From Clostridium cuniculi (GTDB taxonomy: Bacteria > Bacillota > Clostridia > Clostridiales > Clostridiaceae), in the NCBI RefSeq assembly GCF_004353185.1, contig NZ_SMUS01000029.1, forward strand, positions 1-51,332: a stretch of DNA of 51,332 bases. The letters run 5' to 3'. The position numbers were made by a program, and so were the translations under genes. The notes under the pieces are model-generated. The model made no database searches, was not told where the DNA came from, and saw only the letters and a program-made list of their open reading frames with translations. Each line of letters opens with the position of its first letter. Within the stretch, counting starts at the first letter, position 1. Below, piece after piece: positions 27,946-40,245 of the stretch.

Positions 27946-29068
27946 TTATATCCTTAACTTCCTTAACGAATTTTTCTTCATTTCCATCAAAAATAATTAA
28001 ATGAATTCCCATTTCTTTTGCTCTTATTTTTACTGGAGATTTTATTGGCTCTTTTGTTGCTACTAATATTTTATAAGAATTTTTTCCTCCAAATTTAGAA
28101 GCATACACATTTAATTCATTTAATGCCATTTCATTATATTTATCACTATCTTTACATGAAATAAAAATTGGAACTGAATCCTTTACTGCTACAACATCGA
28201 GCTCATTTCTAACAGATTGATTTTCATCATTCCATAAAAACATTACGCCATTCTTTGCTTCATCCACCTCTTCAATACTGTTAATCAATTTATTTGTTTC
28301 TATTTCTAACCATGTTCCACTTTTGAATATAAATGCCTTTAGATAATCATTATTAAAATTAACAGTTATTTTATCATTTTCTTTCCTATAACTAATTTCA
28401 TTCATTTCTTTAAATTTAGATAATATTTTATCTAATAAATTAATTTCTTCATTCTCTAAAGCTTGTGTATGAATATAAATTTTTTGCGGTTCATTGCTAT
28501 CATGCTGGAATATACTCGCTTCATATAATTGTTGTTTATACTTATGCCATAATTCTAAGTTATTAGATATCTTTTCAGAAAAATAAATCAAATCCTTTTT
28601 ATTACATAATTCTGAAGAATCTTCAACAATTTTTCCGCCTGAAGCCTTAACAATATCATCAATCTCCAAATCTTCAAAAGTTTTTTCACATATTATTATA
28701 TTTTCTTTAAATTCATACATAATTTGCTTCTTAATATCTATATATAGTGCTGTAAGCTTTTCTTTTATACATAAATCTAACAAAATTAAAGAATTTATTC
28801 TTTTTCCCCCTGTTAAATTAAGTAGAATATTTTTATCTTTTATGCTTTTTATTATTTTTTCTAATTCTTCTTTATCTCCTTCTTCAACAAGAAATTCTTC
28901 AATTTTAATTTTTCTAAAATTTTTTTCATAATATAATCTAAGTGTTTTCATCTTTTCTTCAGAGTCTTTATCCTTTATAAAATAGACTACACTTGGATTA
29001 AACTCTTGAGTTGCTAGGATATTACTTTCATTATGCTCATCTACTTGATTTATTAATATATCAATCAT
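27935..29068 (-). CDS. Orphan CARF plus DUF1887 nuclease-like protein (Card1/Can2 type)
   Basis: Protein of 377 residues from the preferred start, close to the size of known Card1. The N-terminal Rossmann-like CARF domain (about 1-145) has the ligand-loop motif NLTGGKRIN at about 83. The C-terminal part (about 260-377) looks like a PD-(D/E)xK nuclease: GTWLEIETNKLI, then NELDVVAV and PIFISCKDSD. The usual ExK reads S-C-K here. Such proteins are activated by cyclic oligoadenylates made by type III CRISPR systems, but no cas genes or array occur in this window. GAGG nine bases before the ATG at 29068 sets the start; the longer frame adds an unconvincing 30 residues. Nuclease activity is inference. 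Confidence 0.8.
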   Translation of the reverse strand: MIDILINQVDEHNESNILATQEFNPSVVYFIKDKDSEEKMKTLRLYYEKNFRKIKIEEFLVEEGDKEELEKIIKSIKDKNILLNLTGGKRINSLILLDLCIKEKLTALYIDIKKQIMYEFKENIIICEKTFEDLEIDDIVKASGGKIVEDSSELCNKKDLIYFSEKISNNLELWHKYKQQLYEASIFQHDSNEPQKIYIHTQALENEEINLLDKILSKFKEMNEISYRKENDKITVNFNNDYLKAFIFKSGTWLEIETNKLINSIEEVDEAKNGVMFLWNDENQSVRNELDVVAVKDSVPIFISCKDSDKYNEMALNELNVYASKFGGKNSYKILVATKEPIKSPVKIRAKEMGIHLIIFDGNEEKFVKEVKDIINN

Positions 29069-29134
29069 ATATCTATACCTCTTTATTTTAACTATAAAGA
29101 TAGTTTTCCTAGTAACATAGAATTTTATAATAAC

Positions 29135-29168
29135 AAAAAAAGAACTGTTGAAAATCAACAGTTCTTTT
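29135..29168 (-). terminator. Terminator of tRNA-Arg
   Basis: Minus strand AAGAACTGTTG, ATTTT, CAACAGTTCTT and T-run, adjacent to the CCA end of the tRNA. Confidence 0.85.
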
Positions 29169-29169
29169 A

Positions 29170-29244
29170 TGGCAGAGCGTAAAGGAATCGAACCCTTAAT
29201 GCGCCGTCCGTAGCGGCGTGTTATATCCGTTTAACTAACGCTCC
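29170..29244 (-). tRNA. tRNA-Arg (anticodon ACG)
   Basis: 75-nt minus-strand cloverleaf ending in encoded CCA. The anticodon stem CGCCG/CGGCG encloses CTACGGA, anticodon at 29209-29211. The T arm is AAGGGTTCGATTCCTT. The first acceptor pair is a G-U. ACG is read as inosine-containing in bacteria and decodes CGU/CGC/CGA. Confidence 0.92.
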
Positions 29245-29261
29245 ATAGTGTTAACAAGACT

Positions 29262-29290
29262 ATGTTAACACAAAAATTATAATTTATCAA
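29262..29290 (-). promoter_or_regulatory. Likely promoter of tRNA-Arg
   Basis: TTGATA (29285-29290), 17-bp spacer, TAACAT (29262-29267), reading toward the tRNA 18 bases downstream. Confidence 0.6.
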
Positions 29291-29313
29291 CAATTAAAAT
29301 TTTTTACATTTAA

Positions 29314-30093
29314 TTAATTACTTTCTATACTTCCATTTTCATTATAAAAAGATATATAATTTAATCCAAACATTAATATAATGCCCCCAACTAAAATAGA
29401 ATATCCACCAATTGGATATATTAAATTAATTATTGCAGGTAATGTAACAGCATATAATGAAAGATTAAACAACTTTCCATACTCCATCTTTCTATTTGTA
29501 ATTAGATTACTTAATAATCCTACTAATGATATTATTAATGCATATATTATTAATTGCACAAAACTAACAATTATCATAATCGGAATAACTATATATTTAA
29601 CTATATCAACTTTTTCTAATGTGGCGATTATGAAACTATTATCAAAATCTATCTTATCTAAACCTATATCAGAATATTTATATACCATATCTTCTGATCC
29701 ACTCTTAATCATAAATCCGTCTTTAAGTAATACAGTTACTATTTCTTTATGAACTGTAATACTTCTCAAAGATTCTAAATCTCCTATTCCTTTATTCGTA
29801 TCTATATATAATAACGCTTGACCTTCCTCCTCTTTTATAGGAGATGTCTTAAAGTCTAATAATCCATCCTTCATTTCAAATTGAACTTCATCTTGATTTA
29901 AAATCATTTTTGTAGTCTTTTCCAATCCTGAAATAATTACAGCACTCATGGCTCCTTGAATAACTCCAATAATCAAAGAAAGTACTAATACATATAAAAA
30001 TGCCTTACTTATTTTCTCTTTATATAAATAAACATATTTCTTAGGGCTAATACTAAAAATAAATTTATTTCTCATTTTTAATTTATCCTTCAT
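29314..30093 (-). CDS. DUF1189 family membrane protein
   Basis: Membrane protein of 259 residues. One helix lies at about 29-53, an external or cytoplasmic domain at about 60-160, and three or four helices at about 168-248. The layout and the N-terminal FIFSISPKKYVYLYKEKISKAF match DUF1189 proteins, whose function is unknown to me. It is divergent from the L,D-transpeptidase gene, so an envelope role is possible but unproven. Confidence 0.78.
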   Translation of the reverse strand: MKDKLKMRNKFIFSISPKKYVYLYKEKISKAFLYVLVLSLIIGVIQGAMSAVIISGLEKTTKMILNQDEVQFEMKDGLLDFKTSPIKEEEGQALLYIDTNKGIGDLESLRSITVHKEIVTVLLKDGFMIKSGSEDMVYKYSDIGLDKIDFDNSFIIATLEKVDIVKYIVIPIMIIVSFVQLIIYALIISLVGLLSNLITNRKMEYGKLFNLSLYAVTLPAIINLIYPIGGYSILVGGIILMFGLNYISFYNENGSIESN

Positions 30094-30272
30094 TACTCCT
30101 CCATAAATCTAATTAATTATTATTAAATTTAATATTAAGTTAGCTTTTCATACTTTGATTATAACATATTTTTCTAAATTCTCTTATGTACTTTTTGTAA
30201 ATTTGCTTACTATAGGTTTAAAAATAAAAGAAGTAGTCAATTATTAATAATAAAGCATAAGGAGGTATTTAA

Positions 30273-31475
30273 TTGAGAAATTTATTTCGAAAACCTAAAA
30301 AAAGTGTTTTTAAATTTATTACAATTATTTTTGCTGGATTATTACTAGTATTCGCTGCTAATTACTATATAAATTACAAATACTCTTTAATTACAGATGA
30401 CTTTTTCTCGAAATTTAATAGTTGTGATTTTACTGCTGCAAAAGACGTCATTACAGATGATAATATTTATTTAAAATTAAAAAAGAAAACTTTAAATAAA
30501 GACTTAAATACTTATTTTTCGTCTGTAGTAAAAAACTTGTGCGATTCTGTTTTGGATAATGAAGATAGTAAATCCAAGGCTCTAGTAGTTTTAAATGAAA
30601 TTAAGAGTTATAATATATTGAGTTCATCATTGAATAAAGTAATAATTTCATTAGATGATACCTATATTCCAGAAAGTGACTCTGATTATAAAGCAATTTT
30701 AGATTTAGCTTTAGATAATTATAATAATGGAGATTTTGCTATAGCTATTAACTTATTAAACAAAATACCTGATTCTTCAAAATATTATAGTGATGCAACT
30801 AATTACATAGAGAAATGTATCACTGATTATAAAGATAATTTATTCAAAGAAGCTGATGATTTGGTTAAGGATGATTATTATACTAAAGCTATAAATTTAT
30901 TATCTAATGCTGATACTTCTATAATCACTGAAGATGATGCTGATATTAATAATAAAATTGATTCCATAGCTGAGGCTAAAGAAAATTATCTAGCTTCTAT
31001 AGGTGCTAATGATAGTCAAAATTCAACTTTAACTTCTAATCAATTGCTTCAATCAATTACTAGTAGTAACATAAACACTTTAAACATAGAAAGCTTAACT
31101 CCATATTTAATATATGTAAACTTATCTGAACAAATGACATATGTTTATAAAGGAACTATGAATAAATGGGATACGGTTAAATCATTTACTTGCTCTACAG
31201 GCATAGCTGATGAAAAGACACCAACTGGAATTTTTGATGTTCGTGAACGTGGAGATTGGTTCTTTTCAGATAAGTATCAACAAGGTGGAAAGTATTGGGT
31301 TCAATTCTATGGTGATTACTTGTTCCACTCTGTTCCTTATAATGAGGACCAAAGCGAGGTTGTAGATAATACTTTAGGTACTCCAGCTTCTCATGGTTGT
31401 ATTAGATTAAAAACAAATGATGCTAAATGGATTTATGATAATATCGAAGCTGGTACAAAAGTAATAATTAATTAA
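30273..31475 (+). CDS. L,D-transpeptidase (YkuD domain), membrane anchored
   Basis: Cell-wall cross-linking enzyme forming 3-3 links. The N-terminal helix (about 12-33) anchors it outside the membrane. A repeat-like helical region of about 230 residues (resembling tetratricopeptide-type pairs, NGDFAIAINLLNKIP) precedes the YkuD domain at about 275-400. The catalytic motif is SHGCIRL with its Cys, and an upstream His lies in LFHSVPY. The start is TTG, seven bases after GGAGG. A terminator follows. Confidence 0.92.
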   Translation: MRNLFRKPKKSVFKFITIIFAGLLLVFAANYYINYKYSLITDDFFSKFNSCDFTAAKDVITDDNIYLKLKKKTLNKDLNTYFSSVVKNLCDSVLDNEDSKSKALVVLNEIKSYNILSSSLNKVIISLDDTYIPESDSDYKAILDLALDNYNNGDFAIAINLLNKIPDSSKYYSDATNYIEKCITDYKDNLFKEADDLVKDDYYTKAINLLSNADTSIITEDDADINNKIDSIAEAKENYLASIGANDSQNSTLTSNQLLQSITSSNINTLNIESLTPYLIYVNLSEQMTYVYKGTMNKWDTVKSFTCSTGIADEKTPTGIFDVRERGDWFFSDKYQQGGKYWVQFYGDYLFHSVPYNEDQSEVVDNTLGTPASHGCIRLKTNDAKWIYDNIEAGTKVIIN

Positions 31476-31480
31476 ATCTA

Positions 31481-31537
31481 AAAGCTATATATCAAATTTA
31501 TTTAAATATAGATTTGATATATAGCCTTATTTTTTTA
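31481..31537 (+). terminator. Terminator after the L,D-transpeptidase gene
   Basis: AAGCTATATATCAAAT and its complement ATTTGATATATAGCCTT (one wobble) enclose an AT-rich loop, followed by ATTTTTTTA. Confidence 0.85.
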
Positions 31538-31606
31538 CTATTAACTTTTTACATAATCTTTATGATAAAATATATTAATAATACTTATTTTTAAAGGATG
31601 ATTTTT

Positions 31607-32947
31607 ATGTTTATTAATATACCTAATAATGTTCAATTTATTATAGATACATTTTATAACAACAATTATGAAGCTTTTATGGTTGGTGGATGCGTTAGAG
31701 ATTGCTTACTTGGTTTAACACCCAAAGATTACGATATAACAACATCTGCTTTACCTAATATAACAGAATCACTATTTGAAAAAACAATCCCAACTGGAAT
31801 AAAACATGGAACAGTTACTGTTGTATTAGATAATGAAAATTTAGAAGTTACTACTTACAGAACAGAAGGAAATTATTTAGATAATCGTCATCCTGAATCT
31901 GTTGAATTTGTTTCAAATATAAAAGAAGACTTATCAAGACGTGATTTTACAGTTAATGCTTTAGCTTATAATAATAAAGAAGGTCTTATAGATTATTTTA
32001 ATGGAATAGATGATATAAAAAATAAAATAATTAAAGCTGTTGGAGATCCTAATAAAAGATTTCAAGAAGACGCTTTAAGAATGTTACGTGCAATTAGATT
32101 TAGCTGCCAATTAGGCTTTGAAATTGATGAATTAACATATTTAGCTATAAAGGAAAACTATAAGTTAATAAAAAACATTAGTATTGAACGTATTAGAGAC
32201 GAATTATGTAAAATATTAATTTCTAATAATCCTTGTGATGGTCTAAACTTACTTAAAGATACAGGAATATTAGAAATAATTATTCCTGAAATTTATAGCT
32301 TAGTTGGTTACACACCTCTTTGTAATAACCATAATAGAGATGTTTTTAATCATACATTAAATGTAATAAACAATACCTCAAGTAATGACTTAATTTTACG
32401 ATTATCAGCTCTTTTCCATGATGTTGGTAAGCTTAATACATTAAAACAATTGCCTAATGGTCATTGTTACTTCCCTGGTCATGCTCAAGAAGGTGCAATA
32501 ATATGTAAGCCAATATTATCAAGACTTAAATTTGATAATACTACTATAGATAAGGTTTCTAAAATTATTTATGATCATTTAGTTTTAGATGTAAATTATA
32601 TGCCTACAGATGGTGAAATTAAAAGATTATTAAGACGTGTTGGAAGTGAAAACATATTTACACTTTTTGAACTTCAAAAAGCAGATATAAATTCACTATG
32701 GGACCCAGTTCCTTTCTTAAAGAAAGTTAATTATATCTCTGATAGAGTAAAATTAATACTTAAAAATAATGAACCACTTTACATAAAAGATTTAGCTGTT
32801 ACTGGTTCTGATTTAATGACACATTTAAATATTAAACCTGGAAAACTTATTGGCGAAATACTAACATTTTTATTAGAAAGTGTTTTAGATGATAAAAATT
32901 TAAATAATAAAGAAAGCCTTTTAGAAATAGCTCAAAACTTTCTTTAG
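31607..32947 (+). CDS. cca: CCA-adding tRNA nucleotidyltransferase with HD domain
   Basis: Adds or repairs the CCA end of tRNAs. The nucleotidyltransferase core shows GGCVRDCLLG and DYDITTSA (metal-binding Asp pair), the SRRDFTVNALAY motif and the FQEDALRMLRAIRF region. A C-terminal HD domain (LFHDVGKL, about residue 280) is present, as in long bacterial forms. It is 446 residues from the ATG at 31607, which has AAGG nine bases upstream; an in-frame ATG at 31598 is also possible. It may work as CCA-adding or poly(A) polymerase-like enzyme; CCA is preferred. Confidence 0.93.
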   Translation: MFINIPNNVQFIIDTFYNNNYEAFMVGGCVRDCLLGLTPKDYDITTSALPNITESLFEKTIPTGIKHGTVTVVLDNENLEVTTYRTEGNYLDNRHPESVEFVSNIKEDLSRRDFTVNALAYNNKEGLIDYFNGIDDIKNKIIKAVGDPNKRFQEDALRMLRAIRFSCQLGFEIDELTYLAIKENYKLIKNISIERIRDELCKILISNNPCDGLNLLKDTGILEIIIPEIYSLVGYTPLCNNHNRDVFNHTLNVINNTSSNDLILRLSALFHDVGKLNTLKQLPNGHCYFPGHAQEGAIICKPILSRLKFDNTTIDKVSKIIYDHLVLDVNYMPTDGEIKRLLRRVGSENIFTLFELQKADINSLWDPVPFLKKVNYISDRVKLILKNNEPLYIKDLAVTGSDLMTHLNIKPGKLIGEILTFLLESVLDDKNLNNKESLLEIAQNFL

Positions 32948-32978
32948 ATTATGTATAAAAATCTAATTAGAATTTTAA

Positions 32979-33018
32979 CACCTAAAGTCCAATAATATAA
33001 TTACTTGGACTTTAGGTG
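32979..33018. terminator. Perfect hairpin between convergent cca and addA
   Basis: CACCTAAAGTCCAA and TTGGACTTTAGGTG are exact complements around a 12-base loop. T-runs are weak on either side, but the position between two convergent stops supports a bidirectional terminator. Confidence 0.7.
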
Positions 33019-33045
33019 AATATACTCTATATAATATTTTAAAAG

Positions 33046-36000
33046 TTAAATTTCCACTAAAATTTCTCTATCTATTCCGAATAAGTAAAGATAACTTTCT
33101 TTTACTCTTTTCTCTGTTATCTTCTCTAAAGCATCCTTATAATACTTAAGTTGAGCTCTATATCTTTCAATTATTTCATCAACTTTTCCTTCTTCAACAT
33201 AATCAGTCTTATAGTCTAAAAGGACTATTCCATCCTCTTCCTCAAAGAAACAATCCATTATTCCTTGAAGTCTAATCTTTTCATCTATATAAATATCTTT
33301 ATTTAATTCAGGATCATATTCTACACTACTTAATTCAGTAAAGAAAGGTAGCTCTCTGCTTACTAATCTACCTTCTTTATAAGCTTTCAATAATCTCTCT
33401 CCTAATTTACTGTTAAAGAAATTATATATTTTCTTATACCATACAGAGGAAGCTTCCTTTTCTGTTAGTGAATTATCTAGTACCATTTCTTCTATTTGTG
33501 TTTTAATTTCACCAATTGTGCTTACCCTATCATAATTCAATCTTTGCATAACATAGTGAATTACAGTTCCTCTTTCAGCTGCAGATAATCCCCTTTCTTC
33601 TTTTAAAAATTTAGGTTTTAAAACTTCTTTCTCTTTAAATACTTCTACAGTGTCATGCACCTCATCACCATAAGTAAATTCTTTTTTCTTTAAATCGGAA
33701 ACAGAAATATTACTTGGTAGCATTGCACCTTCTATAAATTTATATTTATAGTCAAGCCTTCTGCTTATTTCTTTATCCACAACAACATTTTTAGAAGTTA
33801 TAAACAGACTATCATCTTCAATTTTATCCACAGGCTCTAAATTTTTATCCACTGTTAATAAGTCTTTTGTCCAGAATTTGATATTCCATGTGGAAAAGTC
33901 ACTTGTGATTAAGTCTCTAGTAGCACCGGTAACCTCTCTTAATTTTTCTCCACAGGTATGTTTACACATAGCCATAGCAATCCAATCTAAATAGGATTTT
34001 CCTTTTAAAACTTCAGAAGGTAAAATTATATTATCATCTAATGAAGCTGATGATATCCAACTATTAATTGCTTTTTCTAAATTACTAGTTGCTCCAGTAA
34101 TAATTAATTTTTCCTTTGCTCTAGTAAATGCAACATAAAGTATTCTCATTTCTTCAGATAAAGTTTCTAATCTTATTCTTTTCTTTATAGCCTCTTTTGC
34201 TAAAGTTGAATATGAATTTCTAGTTTCTAAGTTAACATAACTAGGTCCAAAACCTAATTCTTCATGATATAAAATAGAATTTGATAAATCCATTAAATTA
34301 AACTGCTTACCCATTCCACTAGTAAATACTACTGGAAACTCAAGCCCTTTACTCTTATGAATACTCATAATTCTTACTACATCTTCATTTTCTCCAAGGA
34401 CTTTCGCACTTCCCATATCTCCTGAAGACTTTCTTAATTTATTAATAAAGTTTATAAAATTAAATAATCCCTTAAAACTAGTGCTTTCATATTGTTTTGC
34501 TCTTTGGAAAAGAATTTTTAAATTTGCCTGTCTAAGCTTTCCATTAGGCATTGCTCCAACATACCCATAAAATGCAGTATCCATATAAAGATACCATATG
34601 AATTCATCTATTGGAGTATATATCGCTCTTTCTCTCCACTTAGATAAGTCTTCAATAAAATTATTACATTTAAACTTTAATTCCTCATTTACTTCATAAT
34701 TTCCTTCATGGACTTCTTTTATTATTTCATAAAAATATAAATCTTTATTTAATAATCTTAAGTCACTTAATTCTTCAGCAGTAAATCCACATATAGGTGA
34801 TCTTAAAGTTGCTATCATAGGTACATCTTGAAGTGGATTATCTATTATCTTAAGTAAAGACATTATAGTTCTAATTTCAATAGATTCAAAATATCCACTA
34901 CCAGTATCAGCATATACAGGAATACCTTCAGATCCTAATTCATCTAAAAATATTTCTGCCCAATTTTTTGTTGCTCTTAAAAGAATAACTATATCCTTAT
35001 ATCTAACATCTCTATATTCATTAGTATCCTTATCAAATACCTTGAACTTTTTGCCATCTCTAGTTTCAAATAACTCATGTATTCTCTTTGCTACTATTTT
35101 GGCTTCAAGAGTAATAGCATCTATATCTTCTTCCTCTTCTTTACTTCCATCTTCACTATCTTCATCTATAAATTCTTCTTCCTTAACAATACCTGACTTA
35201 TCTAATATATGAAGCTCAATTTCGCCTCCTACGATTGCTTCTTCATCATTACATTCCTTAAAGCTTGCACCTAAGTTCAATGCTTCTTCATCAGTATATT
35301 CAAGTTCACCTACTGTATTAGACATAACCATCTTAAATATATAGTTTACGCCTTCAATTACCTCTTGCCTACTTCTAAAATTTTTATATAATTGAATCTT
35401 CCTATCTTTACTTCCATCCTCTAAAGAATATCTATTATATTTATCTAAAAATAACTCTGGTTTTGCCTGTCTAAATCTATATATACTTTGCTTAACATCT
35501 CCAACCATAAATACGTTAGATTCTTCATATCTTCTTCTTGAAACTAAATCTATTATAGTTTCTTGAACATTATTAGAATCTTGATATTCATCTACTAATA
35601 CTTCATCAAAGAACTCCATAAAATGTTCTGCAACTTTAGATGGTACAATATTATTATTTTCGTCCTTATCAATTAATATTTTTAAGCAAAGATGCTCTAA
35701 GTCATTAAAATCCAGTATATTTTTTTCTCTTTTCTTCTCATCAAATCTCTTTGAAAATTCAAGAGTTATAGTTGCTAAAGTCTTCATAAAAGGATATACA
35801 CCTATTATTCCATCTAAAGCCTCTTGTGGAGTAAATTCAAATGTACTTTCAATTAATGATTTTATTTTTTTCTTAACTGAATCTCTTATACTCTTAACTG
35901 AATTTTGAGCATTTTCATCAGAAACTTGATTCTTCTTAACTGTCTTTAACTTAATAAATGAAATAGAATTTAAAGCAATATAAATATCATTTAAACCACT

Positions 36001-36801
36001 ATCTAAGCTTTCATAAGCCCTTAATAAATTATCATAATCACTATTAAAAGCATCTAAATATGGCTCTAAACCATCAGTATCATTAATTATTTCAATAGCT
36101 TTTCTATACATATTTAAGAATCCATTTAATTCAACTCTTAAACTTTCCTTTAGCACCTTTACCCATTCACTCTTATCAAGCTCTTCTAAAGTGCTAATAT
36201 TAAAAGCTTCAGCCTTCTCTATCAACCATTTTTCTGGCCAAGGCCCACTCATAGAAAATCTATATAAAGAAAGTATCATTTCCTTTAACTTTTCATCATC
36301 TTTAGACCCACTATATGCTTCTATTAGTTCTTTAAACTCTTCATTATCTTCTTCATAGTACTCTTCAAAAAGCTCTTCAATTATTTCATTTTTCATTAAA
36401 GTTGCTTCTGTTTCATCACCTATTCTAAAGCTAGGATCTAAATCAATAGTATAAAAATAATTTTTAATTACATCTAAACAAAAGGAGTGCATAGTAGTAA
36501 TATTAGCTCTACCTAATAAGGTAAGTTGCCTTTGAAGATTTTTAGAGTTAGGACTTTTCTCTAAGGCCTTTGATATAGCTGCTGCTATTCTCTCTCTCAT
36601 CTCTGATGCTGCTGCACTAGTAAATGTAACAACTAAAAGCTTATCAATATCTACTGGATTTTCTTCATCTGTTATTATTCTTATAATTCTCTCAACTAAA
36701 ACAGCTGTTTTTCCTGAACCTGCAGCAGCTGCTACTAGCAAATTACATCTTCTTGTTTCTATAGCTTGAAGCTGTTCATTAGTCCATTTAGTAGCTCCCA
36801 T
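33046..36801 (-). CDS. addA: AddA helicase-nuclease subunit
   Basis: UvrD-like 3'-5' helicase and nuclease of the AddAB double-strand break repair complex, the RecBCD counterpart in Firmicutes. The 1251 residues are full length. Visible motifs are Walker [12 protein letters not shown] (about 24-34), [12 protein letters not shown] (motif II), [11 protein letters not shown] (motif III), [16 protein letters not shown], and the C-terminal RecB-like nuclease [23 protein letters not shown]. It starts 2 bp after addB. Confidence 0.97.
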   Translation of the reverse strand: MGATKWTNEQLQAIETRRCNLLVAAAAGSGKTAVLVERIIRIITDEENPVDIDKLLVVTFTSAAASEMRERIAAAISKALEKSPNSKNLQRQLTLLGRANITTMHSFCLDVIKNYFYTIDLDPSFRIGDETEATLMKNEIIEELFEEYYEEDNEEFKELIEAYSGSKDDEKLKEMILSLYRFSMSGPWPEKWLIEKAEAFNISTLEELDKSEWVKVLKESLRVELNGFLNMYRKAIEIINDTDGLEPYLDAFNSDYDNLLRAYESLDSGLNDIYIALNSISFIKLKTVKKNQVSDENAQNSVKSIRDSVKKKIKSLIESTFEFTPQEALDGIIGVYPFMKTLATITLEFSKRFDEKKREKNILDFNDLEHLCLKILIDKDENNNIVPSKVAEHFMEFFDEVLVDEYQDSNNVQETIIDLVSRRRYEESNVFMVGDVKQSIYRFRQAKPELFLDKYNRYSLEDGSKDRKIQLYKNFRSRQEVIEGVNYIFKMVMSNTVGELEYTDEEALNLGASFKECNDEEAIVGGEIELHILDKSGIVKEEEFIDEDSEDGSKEEEEDIDAITLEAKIVAKRIHELFETRDGKKFKVFDKDTNEYRDVRYKDIVILLRATKNWAEIFLDELGSEGIPVYADTGSGYFESIEIRTIMSLLKIIDNPLQDVPMIATLRSPICGFTAEELSDLRLLNKDLYFYEIIKEVHEGNYEVNEELKFKCNNFIEDLSKWRERAIYTPIDEFIWYLYMDTAFYGYVGAMPNGKLRQANLKILFQRAKQYESTSFKGLFNFINFINKLRKSSGDMGSAKVLGENEDVVRIMSIHKSKGLEFPVVFTSGMGKQFNLMDLSNSILYHEELGFGPSYVNLETRNSYSTLAKEAIKKRIRLETLSEEMRILYVAFTRAKEKLIITGATSNLEKAINSWISSASLDDNIILPSEVLKGKSYLDWIAMAMCKHTCGEKLREVTGATRDLITSDFSTWNIKFWTKDLLTVDKNLEPVDKIEDDSLFITSKNVVVDKEISRRLDYKYKFIEGAMLPSNISVSDLKKKEFTYGDEVHDTVEVFKEKEVLKPKFLKEERGLSAAERGTVIHYVMQRLNYDRVSTIGEIKTQIEEMVLDNSLTEKEASSVWYKKIYNFFNSKLGERLLKAYKEGRLVSRELPFFTELSSVEYDPELNKDIYIDEKIRLQGIMDCFFEEEDGIVLLDYKTDYVEEGKVDEIIERYRAQLKYYKDALEKITEKRVKESYLYLFGIDREILVEI

Positions 36802-36803
36802 AT

Positions 36804-39800
36804 CTATTCATCCTCCTCCACTTTTACTTTATTACTCATTGCATTCCATAAATCATCTTTTTTCTTTTTTAATATTATTTTATATTTATTATCTTTTATT
36901 GAAGTATCAAATTGACATATTGATGAATAATCACAGTAATCACAATATGTTACTTTTGATGATTTACATGGTTCTATCTTAACCTCACCACTAAGCATTT
37001 CTTCGCATATTTCAATCATTTTATCATTAACATATTTTCTTAATAATTCAAACTGTGATTCTGTTACTACAGAACTAGTACTTGTAAAATCTCCATCCTT
37101 TTTAAAAGCAGCTGGAATAATAAGTGAGTATGTTTCCATATCTCTATCCATTGATTTAACAAGCTCCACATTCTTTAATAACAATCCATCCATTTTTAAC
37201 TTCTTTAATACCTCAACTTGAATCTCTTCCTCTGTTAAGGCTTTCTTTGACTTAATTATTGGATTATCAATTTTAAAATATAATATACCACCTGGCATAC
37301 ATTGTGTTTTTAAAATTTGCTCTGAGTTCTTTAGTATGGCATCTAAGTAAACTAATAATTGTATTTGAAGACCATAATATAACTCATTTAAATCAAAACT
37401 CTTAGAGCCAGATTTATAGTCAACAATTCTTATATATGTTTCTCCATTTAAATCAACCTTATCAATTCTATCAACTCTACCTTTTAAATATACTGTTTCC
37501 TTTGAAGGTAATTCTAATTTTATTGGATCTGAATCTTTAAAATCTCCAAAATCAAATTCACTTTTGAATATATCAAACTCACCTTTTCTCATTTGTTCTG
37601 ATATTACTGTTACAGATTTAGTAATAGTCTTTTTGAATCTTTCTGAGAAATATTGATACTTTTTATTACTATTTAATATAGAATTAGTTTCATTTTTAAG
37701 CTTACTATTAACAAGCTCATTAACTATTTCAGCACATTTATCCTTTGTTAAATCGCCCCATAATATATTTTCTTTTCTTATTTTATTTGTAAATTGGTCT
37801 AATATATCATGCATAAATGAACCTAAATCTGGTGCAGTGAACTCGTATACCTTTCTATCTTTAGCCTTTAACCCATATTGAACATAATAGCTAAAAGGAC
37901 ACTGCGCATATTTTTCTATTCTAGAAACACTAAACATTAATCTTCCATTATCATTGCTATACAGCCTTTTTATTTTTTCTCTTGGTATCTTTTCAACTAA
38001 ATTAGTATAGTTTAATCCATTGAAGATAATCTTAGTTCTATCTTTAAATTCTTCATTTTCTTCAAACCACTTAAATGTTTCTACCCAATATGCTTCAATT
38101 TCTTCCTTTTCATATTCTCTTCTTAATGCTTCTATAAGTTCATTAAATGTTGGTACTGGTGCAGTTATATTATGATATTTATCATTAAATAAATTATTAT
38201 TAAATATTTCACTTTCTTCCTTTAATCTAGGCAAAATCTTTTTTAATCTAGGTATTATTATTGAAGGTCTTAATGATTTTCCCTCGAAATCTGCCATTGG
38301 ATAAGTAATCATTAAATAATTTGAAGGTATTGTTAATGCCGTATAAACCATGAACTGCTCTTCAAATACTCTACTTCTTGTATCACTAGCAAGTTCGATT
38401 CCCATACTCTTAAGTTCAATTCTATCTTCATCAGATAATATACCCTCATCTTTATTAGCCGATGGTAAAACCCCATCATTAGCTCCTACTATATAAAGTG
38501 CCTTTACATCTCTACCTTTTATTCTAGCTATATCACCTATATTTACTTGATCTAAAGCCATAGGAATTACACCAATTTCTTTTTCTTCAAATCCTGATAT
38601 TAATATCTTAGAAAAAGTCTTTAAATCAACTACTTCATCTCCTAATACTTCTACAGCTTGATCTAACATATCCATTACTATAGCTGGAACTTGAGTATAT
38701 TCCTTAATTTTATCTTGCATTCCTTTATTATTAAAATCATCAAGCCATTTATCCATAGTTTCAAAAGCATTTATTTCTAATAAAAACTCATATAAAGCAG
38801 TGCAATACTTTCTTACTGTAACATCACCTTTTATCTTATTATATAAATTAATTATTGGTCGCCTGATTTCTTCCATATACTCAAAGATTTCAATTTCTTC
38901 TTGAGTTAGCTCCTGATCTTGAGATGTTAATAAATCTCTAGTCCATTTATATCCCTTTATTCCATTAGCTAAAATATAATTTTCTAATTTATCAATAAAA
39001 TTAGTTTCTAATGTTATAAGTCCACTTTTTACATATTTAAATACACTTTCATAAGACCAATTGGTAACTAATATTTCTAATACTGATATTATTAATACTA
39101 CTAATGGATTGCTTAATATTTCCCTTTTCTTATCTAGGAAATATGGAATATTATACTCATTAAATATAACTGAAGTTATTTTATCGTAACTATCAATCTC
39201 TCTACAAACAACAGCAATATCCTTATATCTATATCCTTTATCTCTAACAAGCTTTAATATATCTTGTGCTACCCATTCTATTTCAGAATAATTATTATTT
39301 GCTTTATATAATCTTATATCTTTACAATCATCTTTATATATTTTAAAAGGGTAATTGAAGAAATATTTTTCTATATGCCCTAACTCTTTACTATCTTTAA
39401 ATCTATAAATATTTTTCTTATTTAAATTTACAGGCTCTTTATAGGAAATATTATTTTCCTGCATCATTTTTAAAATTCTATTTTCAGTATTTTTTATTAC
39501 GTCAAATATATCAGTTTCACCTTCAGTAAACTGAATCTCCCCATCACTACATAAAGTAATGTTTACATTCTTACATTGTTTAGCTAATACCTTTAGTACC
39601 TCTAACTGCTGTGGAGTAAATGTTGTAAATTCATCTACCCAAATTTCAGCATCATTATATAAATCACATTCCTTTAACTTTTTAGCTAAAATAGATAATA
39701 TATCTTCAGAGTCTATATATCCTTTATGCAAACTTTCATTAAAGGTTTCATAAATAGAAGCTAAATCACTTATCTTTTCTTTTAAGTCCTTATTTTCTAT

Positions 39801-40235
39801 TTCTAATTCTTTTTCCTTTAATATTTCCTCGGAAATATTATATTTTTTAAATTCAGTAATTGATTTTGATACTATTCCAACAAATCCTTGTTGCTTACTT
39901 ATTCTATTAAAATATTGAAGTTCTTCACCTTTATCCTTTAATAGTTTATAAATAAGCATATTCTTTCCTGAATCTTCTATTACATTAATTGCTCTTCCAC
40001 CACATTTATCAAAAACTCTTGTGGCCATTCTCTTGAAGCTTAAAACTTCAGCTCTAAGTAATGCCCTTTCCCCTATATATTCTAATAGCTTTTTTTCAGT
40101 TTGAAATGTATATTGATCAGGTACTAACATTATTAACTTATTATTCTTATCATTAGTTAACTTTTTCTTTATTTGATTTAAGCAATAATAGCTTTTTCCT
40201 GAACCAGCTCTTCCAAAAACAAATCTAATTCCCAT
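36804..40235 (-). CDS. addB: AddB helicase-nuclease subunit
   Basis: Partner of AddA. An N-terminal inactive-helicase-like region with Walker [13 protein letters not shown] is followed by a C-terminal nuclease domain ([18 protein letters not shown]). The iron-sulfur cluster cysteines are visible as one in [13 protein letters not shown] and three in [11 protein letters not shown]. It is 1143 residues from the ATG at 40235, which has GGAG six bases upstream; the TTG two codons before is unlikely. It lies 10 bp after the GNAT gene and 2 bp before addA. Confidence 0.97.
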   Translation of the reverse strand: MGIRFVFGRAGSGKSYYCLNQIKKKLTNDKNNKLIMLVPDQYTFQTEKKLLEYIGERALLRAEVLSFKRMATRVFDKCGGRAINVIEDSGKNMLIYKLLKDKGEELQYFNRISKQQGFVGIVSKSITEFKKYNISEEILKEKELEIENKDLKEKISDLASIYETFNESLHKGYIDSEDILSILAKKLKECDLYNDAEIWVDEFTTFTPQQLEVLKVLAKQCKNVNITLCSDGEIQFTEGETDIFDVIKNTENRILKMMQENNISYKEPVNLNKKNIYRFKDSKELGHIEKYFFNYPFKIYKDDCKDIRLYKANNNYSEIEWVAQDILKLVRDKGYRYKDIAVVCREIDSYDKITSVIFNEYNIPYFLDKKREILSNPLVVLIISVLEILVTNWSYESVFKYVKSGLITLETNFIDKLENYILANGIKGYKWTRDLLTSQDQELTQEEIEIFEYMEEIRRPIINLYNKIKGDVTVRKYCTALYEFLLEINAFETMDKWLDDFNNKGMQDKIKEYTQVPAIVMDMLDQAVEVLGDEVVDLKTFSKILISGFEEKEIGVIPMALDQVNIGDIARIKGRDVKALYIVGANDGVLPSANKDEGILSDEDRIELKSMGIELASDTRSRVFEEQFMVYTALTIPSNYLMITYPMADFEGKSLRPSIIIPRLKKILPRLKEESEIFNNNLFNDKYHNITAPVPTFNELIEALRREYEKEEIEAYWVETFKWFEENEEFKDRTKIIFNGLNYTNLVEKIPREKIKRLYSNDNGRLMFSVSRIEKYAQCPFSYYVQYGLKAKDRKVYEFTAPDLGSFMHDILDQFTNKIRKENILWGDLTKDKCAEIVNELVNSKLKNETNSILNSNKKYQYFSERFKKTITKSVTVISEQMRKGEFDIFKSEFDFGDFKDSDPIKLELPSKETVYLKGRVDRIDKVDLNGETYIRIVDYKSGSKSFDLNELYYGLQIQLLVYLDAILKNSEQILKTQCMPGGILYFKIDNPIIKSKKALTEEEIQVEVLKKLKMDGLLLKNVELVKSMDRDMETYSLIIPAAFKKDGDFTSTSSVVTESQFELLRKYVNDKMIEICEEMLSGEVKIEPCKSSKVTYCDYCDYSSICQFDTSIKDNKYKIILKKKKDDLWNAMSNKVKVEEDE

Positions 40236-40245
40236 ATGCAACTCC

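Noticed and set aside
27935..29158. Longer N-terminus of the Card1-like protein
   Set aside because: The extra 30 residues lack a ribosome site and are not CARF-like; the ATG at 29068 has GAGG at good spacing.
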